Shown one piece after another: positions 30,754-43,128 of a DNA stretch of 64,000 nt (within the stretch, counting starts at the first letter, position 1; each line of letters opens with the position of its first letter). The DNA is taken from contig JABYQQ010000024.1 in assembly GCA_022605405.1 (NCBI GenBank), positions 496,001 to 560,000 of the forward strand, written 5' to 3'. The stretch is from Earliella scabrosa. Its lineage: Eukaryota > Basidiomycota > Agaricomycetes > Polyporales > Polyporaceae. The notes beneath the pieces are model-generated. The model saw only the letters and a list, made by a program, of their open reading frames with translations. It was not told the DNA's origin and did no database searches. The translations under genes were made by a program, and so were the position numbers.

Positions 30754-30827
30754 AATGGCCATCCAGCTGCAGCTCTGCATCCCCTTCTCGTACACGCCCA
30801 GGTGTGCACCGGGCGCCCTGGGTATTT

Positions 30828-30979
30828 GGTCGGAAGTTATCTGCCAGCGCGGCCCTGGGTATCGAACAGATATTTTGCAGCCGGCGCTTAGACCTCGCTC
30901 CAATATCGGTTTGCTCGATATCTGTTCGATGTCTGGGGCACAACGCTCCAGTATGGAAGCGCCGGTCGGAAGTTATCTG
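30828..30979. repeat. Short direct and inverted repeat cluster
   Basis: The 16-mer GGTCGGAAGTTATCTG occurs at 30828-30843 and again at 30964-30979 in the same direction. Between them ATCGAACAGATAT (30861-30873) is matched by its perfect inverse at 30918-30930, which could form a 13-bp stem with a 44-nt loop. It lies about 75 bp right of the MITE and may be a remnant of another element. Confidence 0.6.
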
Positions 30980-33900
30980 ACGACCCAAAATTTCCAGATA
31001 TCGTAACCGACCCATGGCTCACCTGAGCGTGTAGACGTCAACTCTGACTTGTCATGGCCCGCGGTCGTGTCTGCAGGCGGCGCAACCATGACTTTCGCAC
31101 AAGCTTCGCCAGTGCATTTTGACCTCGTAATGTGCAGATCTGACGACCCTGGCAGTGGATCGCTGACGTCGACTGGCGACTCTTCTCCTGTTTCACGAAA
31201 CTCTGGCAGACACGACAATGCAGTGTTGGGTCTCCTATTCTCGGGTGCCCACGACGTTGTGCTCAGACCGGGGCGCAGCCTTGAGGTGAGCAACATGAAC
31301 CACCACGGGAAAGTGAGTATCGAATATGCATCGAGTTTGCTTTCCTACTGACACTAATACTAAACACTGCTAAGCCGTCCACATAAACACGTCACAGATT
31401 GGGGTAACCCCACCAGTAGAGCTCACAGCTATATCGAAATGCAGCCCTACATGCTCAAACGACTTGATCTCTTGATACGCCATCTTATCACATTGCACCG
31501 CCGATGTCGGAAGTCAGTCTAAGGCTTCGTGAGCTCAGTAAGGTTCACCATCATGCCGTTGCAAACCTAATCAACAAATTTGCTCTAGGGCAGGGGACGG
31601 AGAGTTTGGCACTTGCCTGCCATTAACTTGATGCATAGCACGAACGCCGCAGTGCAGTGAACCGTTCCCTCGAGAAGCTCACTATACTCGGCATATCGCT
31701 GCGTCGACGATCCCACCACCACCATGGTACTGCACTTGTACATGATGTCCTCTGCCTTCTATCCAAGCTGGCCACAGATAGAACGGAAGTAGATGAACCC
31801 CCTGCCCTAGAACGTTGGAAGAAGGTACGCTCTCCCAGACTTCCGCGGACTACCTGTTATATCTAGGTCTCGAAACCTGCAATAGACCACAAGACGTACT
31901 TCGAGAATTCATTCTCGTGCGAAGCTCCCAGCTTGCTCGAAATGACACCCTCATCTCGCGAGTGCATCGAGAATGCTGCCAGAGAACGTCTGACTGAGTC
32001 TGACTGTTCGAACCGAAGATTTCTTTGCAGACGCATGATGCCATCCCAAACGTGTCAAGGTGTGTGTTATACTTGATCCATCTCGAAGGGGCTGAAACCT
32101 CATCGGTCACTGCAGCGCCTCGCATTCGACCGCACCAATCACCGCAACAAGTAGAAGTTGATGGTGATTACCCGCGCAGTCCCAGACTAGCCTGAAGCTA
32201 GGAGTGGTCGTGCTGGTGAGAACGAGGTGAGCACCGATGTCGTACATATCCGCTTCCCACGCGTCTTTGCTCTCTCGCTATCTTACCGCATGGCCGCGCG
32301 GCGATACCTGCGCCCCTGCGTCGTCTGTATTCCCATTTCCAAGACTATTCCTCGTTCGATCAATCCCCGCCCGAAGGCCACAACGCAGCAACCTCGTGTG
32401 ACGGCGCGACCACATGTAACGCGCGGCAACATGTCGGATTGTGGCAATATTGTGGCGCGTTCAGGATCGCAGGACCCGGCGGGCTGGAGATGCGCACCCA
32501 ACTCTAATCGCTTCACTCGCGTACCCGCCTGCCGCGCCCCTCGTTGCTCGCTAGGTTCCCGGGCCCCACTCAAGTCGCGCGATAGTGGCAGGCGCGATGG
32601 CACGTTGTGTCTGCGCTCTGCCTCGAGGCTCGCGCCCTGATTATCGTCGTATCAACGGCGCGCGCGGCTTGCTCATCTCAACTCTTCGACGCGTCGCAAA
32701 AGTGGCTTTGCACACTCCCGGTGTGCTGTGATGAATGCTCGGGCTGTTCGCACGACTTCCCGTCAGACATTCACTTGGCGGTCGCGACCGGTGGATACTG
32801 GCAGCTCTATGCACCGGCAATGACGGAGGATGGGAAGACGAAACACATGTCGCACACCGTATCCATTAAGCTCTCCTCGCCGCTCGGGCTTCCCACCGTG
32901 TCTCACATCGTCATCTGCATCCCCAGGTCCTGATTCCTGATTCCTGCTCCCTGTTCCCCCGTCGCCGCCCTTCCCCAGCGTCCCGAACCTCGGAAGAATG
33001 TTGCATCCTGTCAGGCTCGCGCAATCGTTCCCGCCTCCGCCTTTCAACGCCGCGGCGAGATGCCTTCCTGTACATATGGCCAGCTCTCGCCCTCGCAGTG
33101 CCTGTATTCCAAGCGGCATGCTCACGCTCCCGCTCGGCGACTAGATTGCGTCGAGGGCGCGGAGAGCTCCGTAGTGCTCGGACGATGCCGACATGAACTG
33201 TACATCTGCTATACATCCCGCGTTCGCATCACGAACCTTCTTCTGCCAGCGCGATACACGACTCCCAGGAGCGGCGCCACGAGGCCCTTCGGTGTTTTGG
33301 CAATCACCCTTCCTCGGAGAGATGGCCCGCATCTCGGGCCCGACATCCGTGGCTTCTTCGCCCGCTTCGGGGGGCGCTTGACAGCAGGTACCGCGCGCCC
33401 TGTTGGCCGGCGAGCCCACCGTCGTCCGTGGCCTGCCTGCGTGCGGCGTGGCTGCGTATACGTACATCCCACTTCTCCTGCGTCTGTCTCGCGAGACGTA
33501 CCCCACGTGTGGGCTTATCATGGGGTTCTCTCCTCAGCCTTCCCCTCGTCGCGGATTGCGGCTGGTATCAGCGTTGGCGAGCAGGAAGGGGCCCACCGAC
33601 GCCGCTTTCAGCACGAGCTGCGCTGGCTAGCAAAGGGAAGACACGTAAAGGAAGCTGAAAGGAGATGTGATTAAACCGGTTGTGGAGAGGCTCCTCCCAG
33701 GGCCAGGAAGATTGCTGAAGCGCATGGAGGAATGCGTCGAGGACAAGCCGGGCACGCACCGCACCAGAAGATGAACCTAGAATCTGCTTCCGGACACCAG
33801 TTTGTCTCCGGGTGGCACAAACAAAGGCCAAGGTTAGCATGCCTCGAATGCTAGTCGGACCTAGAAGAACAACGCATCTCTGCACTCCGCCGCGCTCGGT

Positions 33901-36288
33901 TTTTGCGTCGGGGCAGTGTGCGGAAAATGGTAAGTCGTTTGAGGTTCGGTCGGGTCTGCGACTCCGAGCGTACTCCGAGAACGCGGCCGTTCGGGACTCG
34001 GGACGGACGTGCGAGGTTGGCGAGTGCGCGTGGGTGTGAGCTGCGCGATCGGCTGGCTGTGTTGTCCCGCTCCGAGGGAACGCGCAAGGGCACGCTGCGG
34101 CTCCGTACGCCGTCTGTCGTCATCCGTCGCTCATATGCGCAGTAACATCGGGCGGGAGCCCTGGGAGCCCGGTCGCCATGAGTGTGCGGGGCGCGAAGCC
34201 CCGAGGTTGTTCAGCTAAAGCTTAGGAGATGAGCTGGAGAAGCTGTCGATGGCGCTATGAACGCACAGATGTGCGCGCACCCGCGATCTGAACGCTGTCT
34301 GCTCCACCCAGGTCTGACATCCCGGGATCACAGTGCTGAGAAATCGAGCGCACATTTGTGTATTGACAAGGCACGCGAGCGTACTCGCGGGAAGCGATGC
34401 TTTGAGATCCAGCCGGGGACGCAGTGGCACAAGAGCTTCGACTTCTCATCTGGGAAGAAATACGGCGGCGGGATCCTCGCGACATCGCAAGACATTGGGC
34501 CTTTGCAGCGTATATGGAAGGCGCATCGTCGATCGCCGAGCCGATAACGGACCAACGCTTGAATGTCGATGCCTCGATGCATCGTCTTTGATCCAATGCC
34601 GGGTGCGCAGGCCGAGAACGTGCTCACGAGCGAGGTGTGCAGGGTGGGACCGCGGGGAGACATTCACAAGTGGGAGGAGCGGAGTGGACGAACGTTGGTG
34701 CTGCTATGTGCCACCCGGAGCGCGTCATAAGGTCTGGATCGTCGGATGCTAGATAATGGATGTGGGCGACAAGGTAGATAGATATGCGGATCTGGGCAGC
34801 GCACTGAGTATCGGGGGTGGACGAGCGGCTGGTCGTTGCCGGATGTAGTGCGGTACTCGATGGATGGATGGATTGCACTGAAAGGCGTTACTCGGCACTG
34901 GAGTAGCTATCAGGATGAATGGATCAGTACGGCATTGTGATAATCGCGGATGAAAGCTGGACGTACGAGCATGCAGCGTGTGTGATCTGGATGAGCGGAG
35001 TGTCGGTGAGAAATTAGTAAAAGGACGGCGCCTGAGGAATCGAACACGACGTACGGAGGAGCGCGGTTGCCGGTAATGGACCTTCTCCGCTTCATACGAG
35101 GGCAGGGGGCCAGATCCTGTCCCAAAATGGGATGCATTGAATAAGCGATCTGAGCATGGAACTGCGAGAGTCAGGCAAGGGCTGTCGTCGTGTGTGCAAG
35201 CGAGTTGCAGACTGTGCTGGCCTGCGGGGTTAAGCATGCCAGGCGGAGAGCTGCATCGGGTAAGAAGCCTGCTCTTTTCACAGGTAGATACTCGATCGCG
35301 CGAACCGCGAGGCGCGAAGCATTACGAGAAGGGTGCCGTACGAAGACGATCGTGGACGAGGCGGAATGAACGAGCATGCAGTTACAATAAGAATCCAATG
35401 CTCTTCTGGCCTCCACTTCGGTCGGCCACCGTGGTATTGCGAAACGAACCCCACAACAAATGTTCGACCTCTGTGTACCGGAGGGTCAGGCGGGCATTAC
35501 GGAGCACATAGTCAGCAGTCAGCTGTCGGTTTGTAACCCGCCCACGCAGGGATTGGATCAGCGAGCTCGCTGCCGACGCTGTCTAGAAGAGCAGAGACGA
35601 GTCACGACAAGACGAGAGCGTCCGGTCGCTGTGTAAGTCTTGTTCGCGGCGGCGGCGGCGTCATCGGGCGCTCCGGCGATGGGGGTGCGTGCGTGGGAAC
35701 GATCAACCCTAACCCAGACGCGCAATCAGGGCGGGGATAAAATCGTAGACGACGCGAATCCAAACTCCGTCGGTCCTCTTTTTTCATGTTTTGCTTCCGT
35801 TAGGCTTTGCTTCCTCGTACTCGGCCCTCCTCGCTGCTTTTTCCTGCCAGCCGTGAGCGTAACAAGGCGTATCATCACAGGTGCGTGTGCTCTCTGCCCG
35901 CTGGGAGACCTCAGTTTACCCACACCCGCCTCCGTGCCCACAGCTGCAAAATTTTTATGATTTTGCCGCCGATTCGCCGCCGAGATTCGAGTCGAAGCGC
36001 GGGTTGCTGCGTCTGAGGTGTGTAGGGTTGCGGACAGACGTCCGCGGTGGAGAGAAAACACAAAAACCACAGCAGGTGAGTCGAGTTTGCCTGCAGGACG
36101 GGGGGCTGCGACGGGGGCAAAGGGTTTTCGGGCGTTGACAGCCACGCGGCTGTGCGCCTTCCATTTCCGGAACCCAGGCACCTCGCTCCCCTCGTATTTA
36201 TTCCCCTGACTCATTGTTACCGGGCTGAGCTCAATGATCACCCTTTCCCCCCTTCAGTTCTACTACCATCCTCCAGAGGGTTTCCATT

Positions 36289-37766
36289 ATGATTACCCTT
36301 AGTCCCGGTTGTCTCTGCGACGTGTGCGCAGAGGAGTACGGTCCCCTCAACTTGCCACATTCTATTCCCTGCGGTGAGTAAATTTCGCTCGTCGTCGTCG
36401 TCTGTGAAAATTGTCTCATCCATGTACAGGACACGTACTCTGCCTGAACTGCTGCAACAACATCATCAAGAAAACACCTTCACGTCTTACGCCTGCCTGT
36501 CCTTTCTGTCGCGTCCAGTTCGCGAGCGACACCGTTCGCCTGATTCGCATTGACTTCGGCACCGGTTGGTCCACTCCCAAGCGCACTACTACCCCCGCCC
36601 AGGAGCCCGATGTTGGGGAAGACGACGTCTTGCTGTTCAAGCCGGGCACCACGAAGACCCGGGCCGAGGCCAGGAGGCTCGAGTCCAAGGTGGCCCAGGT
36701 TGCAGCAAAGAAGTGCTCTGTGGAGGAGGTGACGACATTGCACAAGGAGTTGCAGGATTGGTTGCAGTCGGACAAGCTGGACGATCAGGTGCGTCGTACG
36801 ACCCTTCTTGTGTGGTTTCTTCTGCTCATAGTCTCTCCAGTCGTCGTCTCTTCAGCTCAGTGCGGCTCTTCTCCGCGCCATCCTCGTCAACCACGTCGCC
36901 CACTCCGAGGCCACTCGCATCGCGAAGGCCGTCGAGTCACATCTCAGGGATCGGCTGGAGCAAGCCGAACTCGAAAAAGAAAAAATGGAGGCTGAGCTGC
37001 GCAGTCTGGTGAGTTGGCGTCTTCGGTGTTCGTTATAAATACCGTGCTGACTGAAGGAGAAACTCAGCGGTCGCAGTACTCGCAAAAGGCTCAGGAGTGC
37101 CAAACTCTCCGTGCCGACCTCAACCGCGCGAAGATCAAGTCCGTCGCGCCCTCATTGGGGGTTCCGGCGACGCCGCCTCCCAGTGCGGGTCCCACCATGC
37201 AACATTCTGGCTTGGTCACACCGCCTCGTCCTCAGTCTGTGTCCACGGCGTCTGCTGGTTCCCGCTCTGGTGCGACCTCGCCGATATCCCCGACTCGCAC
37301 CTCGTACACGCCGTCGTTCCAGTCTCCGCTTGTTCGGCCTCCCCCGTCCCTCCATTCCCGCACGACATCCCTTCATGTTGGCCAACGATCCATGACACCC
37401 TCGGTTCGGTCCGGGACCCCCGTTGTCAGCGGTGCTGACATCGCCCGTCCGTCCACTATACCCCCCAAGCCACGCCGGATGTCGATGTCGTCGACGCCGA
37501 CACCCACCAAAATGTCACGCTCCAGCTCTAGCTCGGACGAAAAAGAGAGAATGCGCGTCGATGACAAGCAGCGGGAGAAGGACGAACGGCGTGTCCAGCT
37601 AATCCAACGCTGGATCCCGTCCGTCGACGCCCTGTCGCGCAGCCCACCGACTGGACGGCCGGACAAATTCGAGTCCTCCATCCCCATCTCGTCGACGGCT
37701 GCACCTCGCCCGCAGATGCCGCACATCCTGCGGTACAAGACGCCTCTGTCCAACGCCTCGCCGTAA
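36289..37766 (+). CDS. C3HC4 RING-finger protein, probable E3 ubiquitin ligase
   Basis: Predicted 431-residue protein in four exons (36289-36373, 36430-36788, 36856-37008, 37068-37766; 1,296 nt in frame). The N-terminus is a RING domain: CDVC at residues 10-13, then CGHVLCLNC after an intron, and CPFC, giving the C3HC4 ligand order. A likely coiled coil follows (RAEARRLESKVAQVAAKK; HSEATRIAKAVESHLRDRLE and the Glu/Lys run after it). The C-terminal half is a Ser/Thr/Pro-rich, probably disordered tail with short Arg-containing patches. RING proteins of this design usually act as E3 ubiquitin ligases; the substrate is unknown. The start was chosen because it lies nine residues before the first RING Cys; an upstream exon is possible. 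Downstream is a T/C-rich 3' region. Confidence 0.85.
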
Positions 37767-40223
37767 TGGACAGCCGGACTCTACGCTCGGTTTGCTATCT
37801 ATATTTATCGATTCATCGGATCACTTATTTCCTCATCTGTGCTGCTCTCGTCGTCAGGATATACTACTACGATATACATAGTTGTGCTCACATCTTCCTA
37901 ATCTCTGTTTCTTCTTTTTCCTCTCTCGGATTGACTCCCGGATGCACATCTTTTCTTTGGCCTCCGTATATACTTATCTCCCTTTTATTTCACTGTACGT
38001 ATTGGGTTTTCCTGGTCCCGCACGCCGCGCTACCCTCCGCATCTTACGCGTCCTTTCTTTTATCTTCTCCTCCGATACCTGTTTCCGTTCCGTTTTGCTC
38101 TTCCCTGCTCTCTGTTTCCTCCTGTCCCGCTGCCCTCTGCCTCCATCTGACTCTGTTGTCTCGCTCGTCTCTTCGTCTCGTCCTCGTGGAGTTCGACTCT
38201 GACTCTAATCTCTCCATCCTCTCGAACGATCGATCTTACAGCTGATCTACTCCCTCTGTGTAGCAATGGTTGTTTATCCTTCTCTGTTACTCGCTTTCAC
38301 GACCCCTTACGGATAGAATGTCGTCACGATACCAATACGATATTTCATGACCTTTAGATTATAATATCTACGTGTGCTTATGGACTTCCTTCAACCTGTT
38401 CGAAGTCGCGAGTTGTTTCCGCGCTGTCAGGTAAGCACGACGTCGATTGTGGCAGGTTGGCCAGGTTCGACGTCCCACGCAATTTGGCCAATGCGCTGCG
38501 TCGCAGACTTCGGGTGCCTTCTCGCCTCCAGCTTCATTGAACCTAGAACCGTCTGGTATGTGTCTCTCTAGCTCACCTCTTGGTCCCCTCGATTTCTAAT
38601 TGCAACTTTGAATGGACATTCCGTTGGCAGAATCTACTCCGCACCCTGCATTCCGTCGACCGTTGGACAGGTCTAGCCCCAGAGTCGCCGACGCGGCAGT
38701 CCAGAATTCAGAACGGGAACGGGAACGGAGAACATGAAGCAGAACGGTCTTCGGCGAAGCGTGCTTGGGAGAAGACGCGGCTGGGCCATCGTGGCCGTGA
38801 ACTAGCGCAGCGGCGTTCTCGCCTTCGTGGCTTCACAGAATTCTGTGATTCTGCGGGTCCAGTGTGTGGCTGCGATGAGGTCTCCGCATACCCTCGCCGC
38901 TCGAGATCGTGGTGTGGTTGGCTCATGGGCGAAGGGGAGACTGACGCTCGATCGAACGCATCCGGAGCGCACTCGACTGCGGAACGGGAGACGCAGGCGG
39001 TTACGTGATAGGATACTGTGACTGCGTGTCCGGACCTTGGAACTTCAGCCATACCACGCAGGTCAGATGGCCCCGCAGGACCCTGTAGCATGGGCCTACA
39101 GCACATGGTGAGTGGCCTATCGCAGCAACACGACCTCCAGCTTCATGTGCGCCGCAGGACGCAGGAAGAAACCAGCTGGAGGCAACGACGTGGCGCACCA
39201 GCACGAACCTGCAGCGGACGTGATCGCGAACTTGCACCAACAACACCGCGTCCACGTTTGTGACGCCCGCCGTGACGGGGCGCCATCACTCAAATTCGTC
39301 CAAACGGGGCGGGGCTTGCCCGATGGGCAGGCGCGGCGTGGCGCGCCGCTGGGTTGCAACGGTCGGATCTTGAAATCATGAGGTGAGCAGGTTCGTTTCC
39401 ACGCATTTAGCTGGGGTCGAGGACGGCCGCAAGGAGAGGCGTGCGTATGTGAAAGTTAACGCCTCGACCGCGTGTCAGAGCGCCACTGGAGGTTCAAGAA
39501 GAAAGATGTTTGCCACATGTCGCATATGTCATGGCGGAACAGCATTGTGCCCTGGAACTCGTGCGTGGTGCCAGCGGAGACACAACCGGGGATCTGGAGG
39601 CCGATCGCACCGCGATTCCGTGTCCAACGAGAGTCACTCCTGTTACGGCTGTGGATCCTCCTACACGGGACGGGCATGTGAGTCACCATCCTGCTGCTGG
39701 TCGACACCCTCGAACTGACCTCTACTAACTTGCGTCAAGTGCTACTGCGCACTTGACATTGCACGTGCGTCATACGCACCTGTAATGCCGAGGGTACCTT
39801 CGAGAGGCTCAAGGATTGTGGAAAGAGGGCTTACAGGTTGAACTCACAGCTCCCGGCTTCGCGCGGCATTCGTGGCGTACATGAACGGGAGGAAGACATG
39901 CAGCACTTCGACGCTGTGACTCAGGGGAGTTCGGAAATGCCGCGGTTAAGATACAGGTCACCATGCTCCGATGCAGCAAACATAATGCAATTCAAGAGTA
40001 CAGGCGATACCAGACCGCGACAGCAACAGCATGGCCTAGGGATGATCAGCAATCGGCACACCAGAATTCAATGTATTCAACCAAGTGATTTCCAGACCAA
40101 GGCAGCACCAAACGCGTCTAAGCGCGGGCACCATGGTAGCTCAGCACGAGCTCGTGGCCCCCTTGAAGCCCGTGACGGATACATGCGAGACGGCGGACGG
40201 GTGAGTGGAGTTAGGAAAGCACA
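37767..40223. other. Gene-poor region after the RING gene
   Basis: The first 500 bases are T/C-rich with long polypyrimidine runs on the plus strand, probably the 3' UTR and terminator of the RING gene. From about 38400 on there are only short frames (longest 38580-39008, 142 codons) without domain features. No repeats or RNA genes were recognised. Confidence 0.4.
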
Positions 40224-42194
40224 TCAGTGAGTACGCACATTCCCATCGCAGGTCAGATAGTACGGGGCACTCACCATTGTACTGTTATTGGTGGCCTGCC
40301 TGCCAAGGCCGCCTGAGCCGGAATCGGAGGACGGCCACGGCAGGGTGACCGCGTCCGCGTCTGAGAGTTCCTCTCGGAGCGACTTGCGGGCGTTAAGTGA
40401 GGCGAGAAGCGCGTTCAGGAAGACTATGGGATTACGGGGTTGATACTGAGCAAGTCGGACGCGCTTGAGGGAGGGACTCACGCTTCGCGAGCGCGAAGAA
40501 GATCGCGATGAATATGAAGGTGTGTGGGGCGACAGCGAACTATTTCGCACATGTGAACTAGCGTCCGCGACATGCCTTGACGGAATAGTCTTACCACGAC
40601 AAGGGTTGCGAAGGTGCAGAGGCTGTCAAACGAGGTCACAGGGAAGAACAGCAATCGAAGACCGTCGGACGTACGCTGTGAGAGCTCCCGTGTTTATACT
40701 GTACATGATCAGCTTGCGAACCGTGGTATTAACCCTATATGTTCACGTACGTGTCAGCACTTCAGGACAGTTATCAGCGGTGTACTCACGCCATAGAGGG
40801 GCTAGTGCGCGTCGCAAGTACCCAACACATGGATACAGCAATGAGGGTATCGGAGATGACTCCCCCAGCCAGGTTGAAGTAGAACAACCACTGTACAGGC
40901 AAGCCTGTTAGCTTGACCACGGCGGCTGTGGTCGCCGATGACACTGACCGAGAAGTCGTCGAGCTCTTGATAGTACGAGATACCAAAGCTAATGGATCAA
41001 ACGACCGTAGGTCGTAGATCTCGTTGTCGGGATCTTGGATAATTACTCACCACTTCACTGTCATAGCTAATCATGAAACCTGAGCCGTTGTCGTCTGACG
41101 TAAGTCCATAGAGAAGAACCCACCCAAATTACTTCCTATTGTGCCAACACGGAAAGACATTCAACATAATGGTGAGTTGCTAGCAAGTCAACTACTCACC
41201 GGCCACGACACAGGCAGCACATGCCTTAATACCCGAAATCAGTTATAGTCAAGGACGAAGATGTTGTTCGTGCACTTGCATTGACGAAGAAGAGAGACCG
41301 ATTTCTATTGCTCACTGATATCTTTCGTCAGTAAAATGAGACACCTCATCGACAATTGGCACTCACAGATCCAAATTCGATAGCTGAAAATGCTGAGAGG
41401 CACAGGGTTCAGGAGCTGGTCGAGGACACTGGAGAATGCCTCAGACGGTGAAGGAATACTTACCCTCGGATGATACCGTCGCTGACTCCCTGTTCACCAT
41501 TCAGTAACATTTTATCTTTCGATCTCGCTATTGCCACTTACCGTCACGACAATATGAACCTAGTACCAGCGGAAGGAATTGCATGTCAACGAGCAAGAGG
41601 TGGCTAACGAGGACAGTTGGAACTGACCACAACGCTCCTGCAAGATCGATAGTATCAGCGATGGTTTGTTATTGGGTTACAGACAGGCAACGGCTACGAA
41701 CCAGGTCGGCTTCTGAAGCTCTACCGGGTTGCCAAAGTGGGTGACTGCATACTCGTATACGGTGTGTGAGATGAGTACAATATGGAGGGTATCCAAGACC
41801 CTGTTGAACACGGTCAACTAGATCCAGAAACCGCAGATCTACGTCTCTACGGCCTACGAACCATAGGATCGCTACCTGGATCACTACGTGAGTAGACGCG
41901 TGAGATACGAACGAGCCAGGCCCGTACCAGTGCTTTCAGCAAAGAATGGTCCTTCTCACTCCGATTATAATAGGTGTAGGTCTGCAGAGTTGTCAACCCG
42001 TACAGGCTAGCCCATCAAGATGTGAGCATCGCTTCGAGCCTCCAAAAATACTGAGCTCACGTTGCAGCGAAGATATTGCCTAATATGAAGGAATGGGAGT
42101 GTCAATATTGGTCACGTTTCACGAGCACTCCAAGAACGTATGCACCAATGAAGGCAGCTCCAAGTGTGTTGTCGAGGGTCTGTGCAATCGCCAT
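40224..42194 (-). CDS. DUF6534 multi-pass membrane protein, tandem copy 1
   Basis: Fungal integral membrane protein of the DUF6534 family, about seven helices, function unknown. The start at 42194 gives MAIAQTLDNTLGAAFIG, the intron-split NIFAAT follows, then YGLTTLQTYTYYNRS, LDTLHIVLISHTVYEYAVTH with FGNPVELQKPTW, FNLAGGVISDTLIAVSMCWV, and the family tail NALLASLNARKSLREELS. It has about ten short introns; not every boundary was fixed. The C-terminus is odd. In copy 2 the STM codons are followed by an intron and a further exon. Here that intron has a good donor (GTGAGT) but its acceptor AG is missing, so the chain probably reads through to a stop at 40224 with 15 different residues. The old tail (ending KGATSSC) still lies downstream, uncorrupted, near 40140-40200. 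Confidence 0.78.
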
Positions 42195-43128
42195 GACGAG
42201 TCCGTGAGTTCCAGGCGAGGGGAGGACGGCAGCGAGCGTTCCGACGTACCATTGGACCCTGGACTGTGGAATATAAGCACGGAGGGATTTTGCTGCGGTC
42301 CAAAGGATCACCGGGTATACCGTGTCAGCGGATCAGAGGCATTTCCCAGACGGCCTGCTGCATACTTCAATAGTCAGCGATTTCATCCGCCAGCGTTGAC
42401 GGCCGTGAGGTAGGGCTTGCGTTTTCCTGAACTTTATCACTACCAGAAGCGCCAGGGACACCATGGGTGATTCGAACAGTTGCGCACCACTGGCGGTAAC
42501 GGTGAGAGCTGGTGGTGAAAATGGGGCATCTGTCCATCCTCTTCCCTTCCTCAATATAATCAGTCCACAGGAAGGTGTGTCATGGGCTCAGCTGAGACGT
42601 ACGGCGCGCACAGGCATGCATAGATATCTGCAACATTCTTGTCGCAATCGGGATGCCTTCTACCTTCATAAGTTATTGGATGCATGGGCGGCCGCCGCGG
42701 ATTTTGAGGGTCCGGTATGCGATCAACATCTCTGAAAGCTCGTTTGACCACAATGCTACTGCTTGCCATAGCCCGAGCATATACCGGCATCATAGGGCCA
42801 GGAGAGAATACGATGGGGCCACGAACACAGAGGATTGAGAACGGGGATGTACCTTGACAGATAGAAGCAAGCACATCAGCGCCGGCGGGAGGAGTTGAAA
42901 CCTAATTAGACATGCGCACAAGGTTCGGGATTCCGAAGCTTGCGCAGATATGATGAAGAGATTACAACGCTACAGGAACACCATAATACAACACCACAAT
43001 AACACTACATGCGATACCAGATCGTTGGCGCCCTCATAGTACACCCCATCAGTATCAGCTTCAAGCTGGACACCGTTTCCCAGAGAAAAGCCAGCCGCTC
43101 AACCACGGAAGTCAACGCGCACAATCGT
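42195..43128. other. Spacer between the DUF6534 copies
   Basis: This 934-bp stretch holds the promoter of copy 1 and the 3' end of copy 2. A short block near 42850-42890 (CCTTGACAGATAGAAGC and following bases) also occurs near 45885-45920, upstream of copy 2, so the duplication includes flanking sequence or an unrecognised upstream exon. The longest frame, 42560-42874 (-), has no known domain. Confidence 0.45.

Larger units (their letters stand above)
30268..36288. other. 6-kb gene-poor region
   Basis: No protein with recognisable domains is found between Nop4 and the RING gene. The MITE-like element and the inverted/direct repeat cluster near its left end are listed separately. Frames such as 33060-33674 (+), 34749-35237 (-) and 35726-36241 (-) are Arg/Pro/Ser-rich, overlap other frames and lack introns with continuing homology, so they are not called. 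The last few hundred bases are probably promoter and 5' UTR of the RING gene. A spliced lineage-specific gene could hide here. Confidence 0.4.

Noticed and set aside
33060..33674. 204-codon plus frame in the gene-poor region
   Set aside because: No domain, overlapping open frames on both strands, and no splice-consistent extension.
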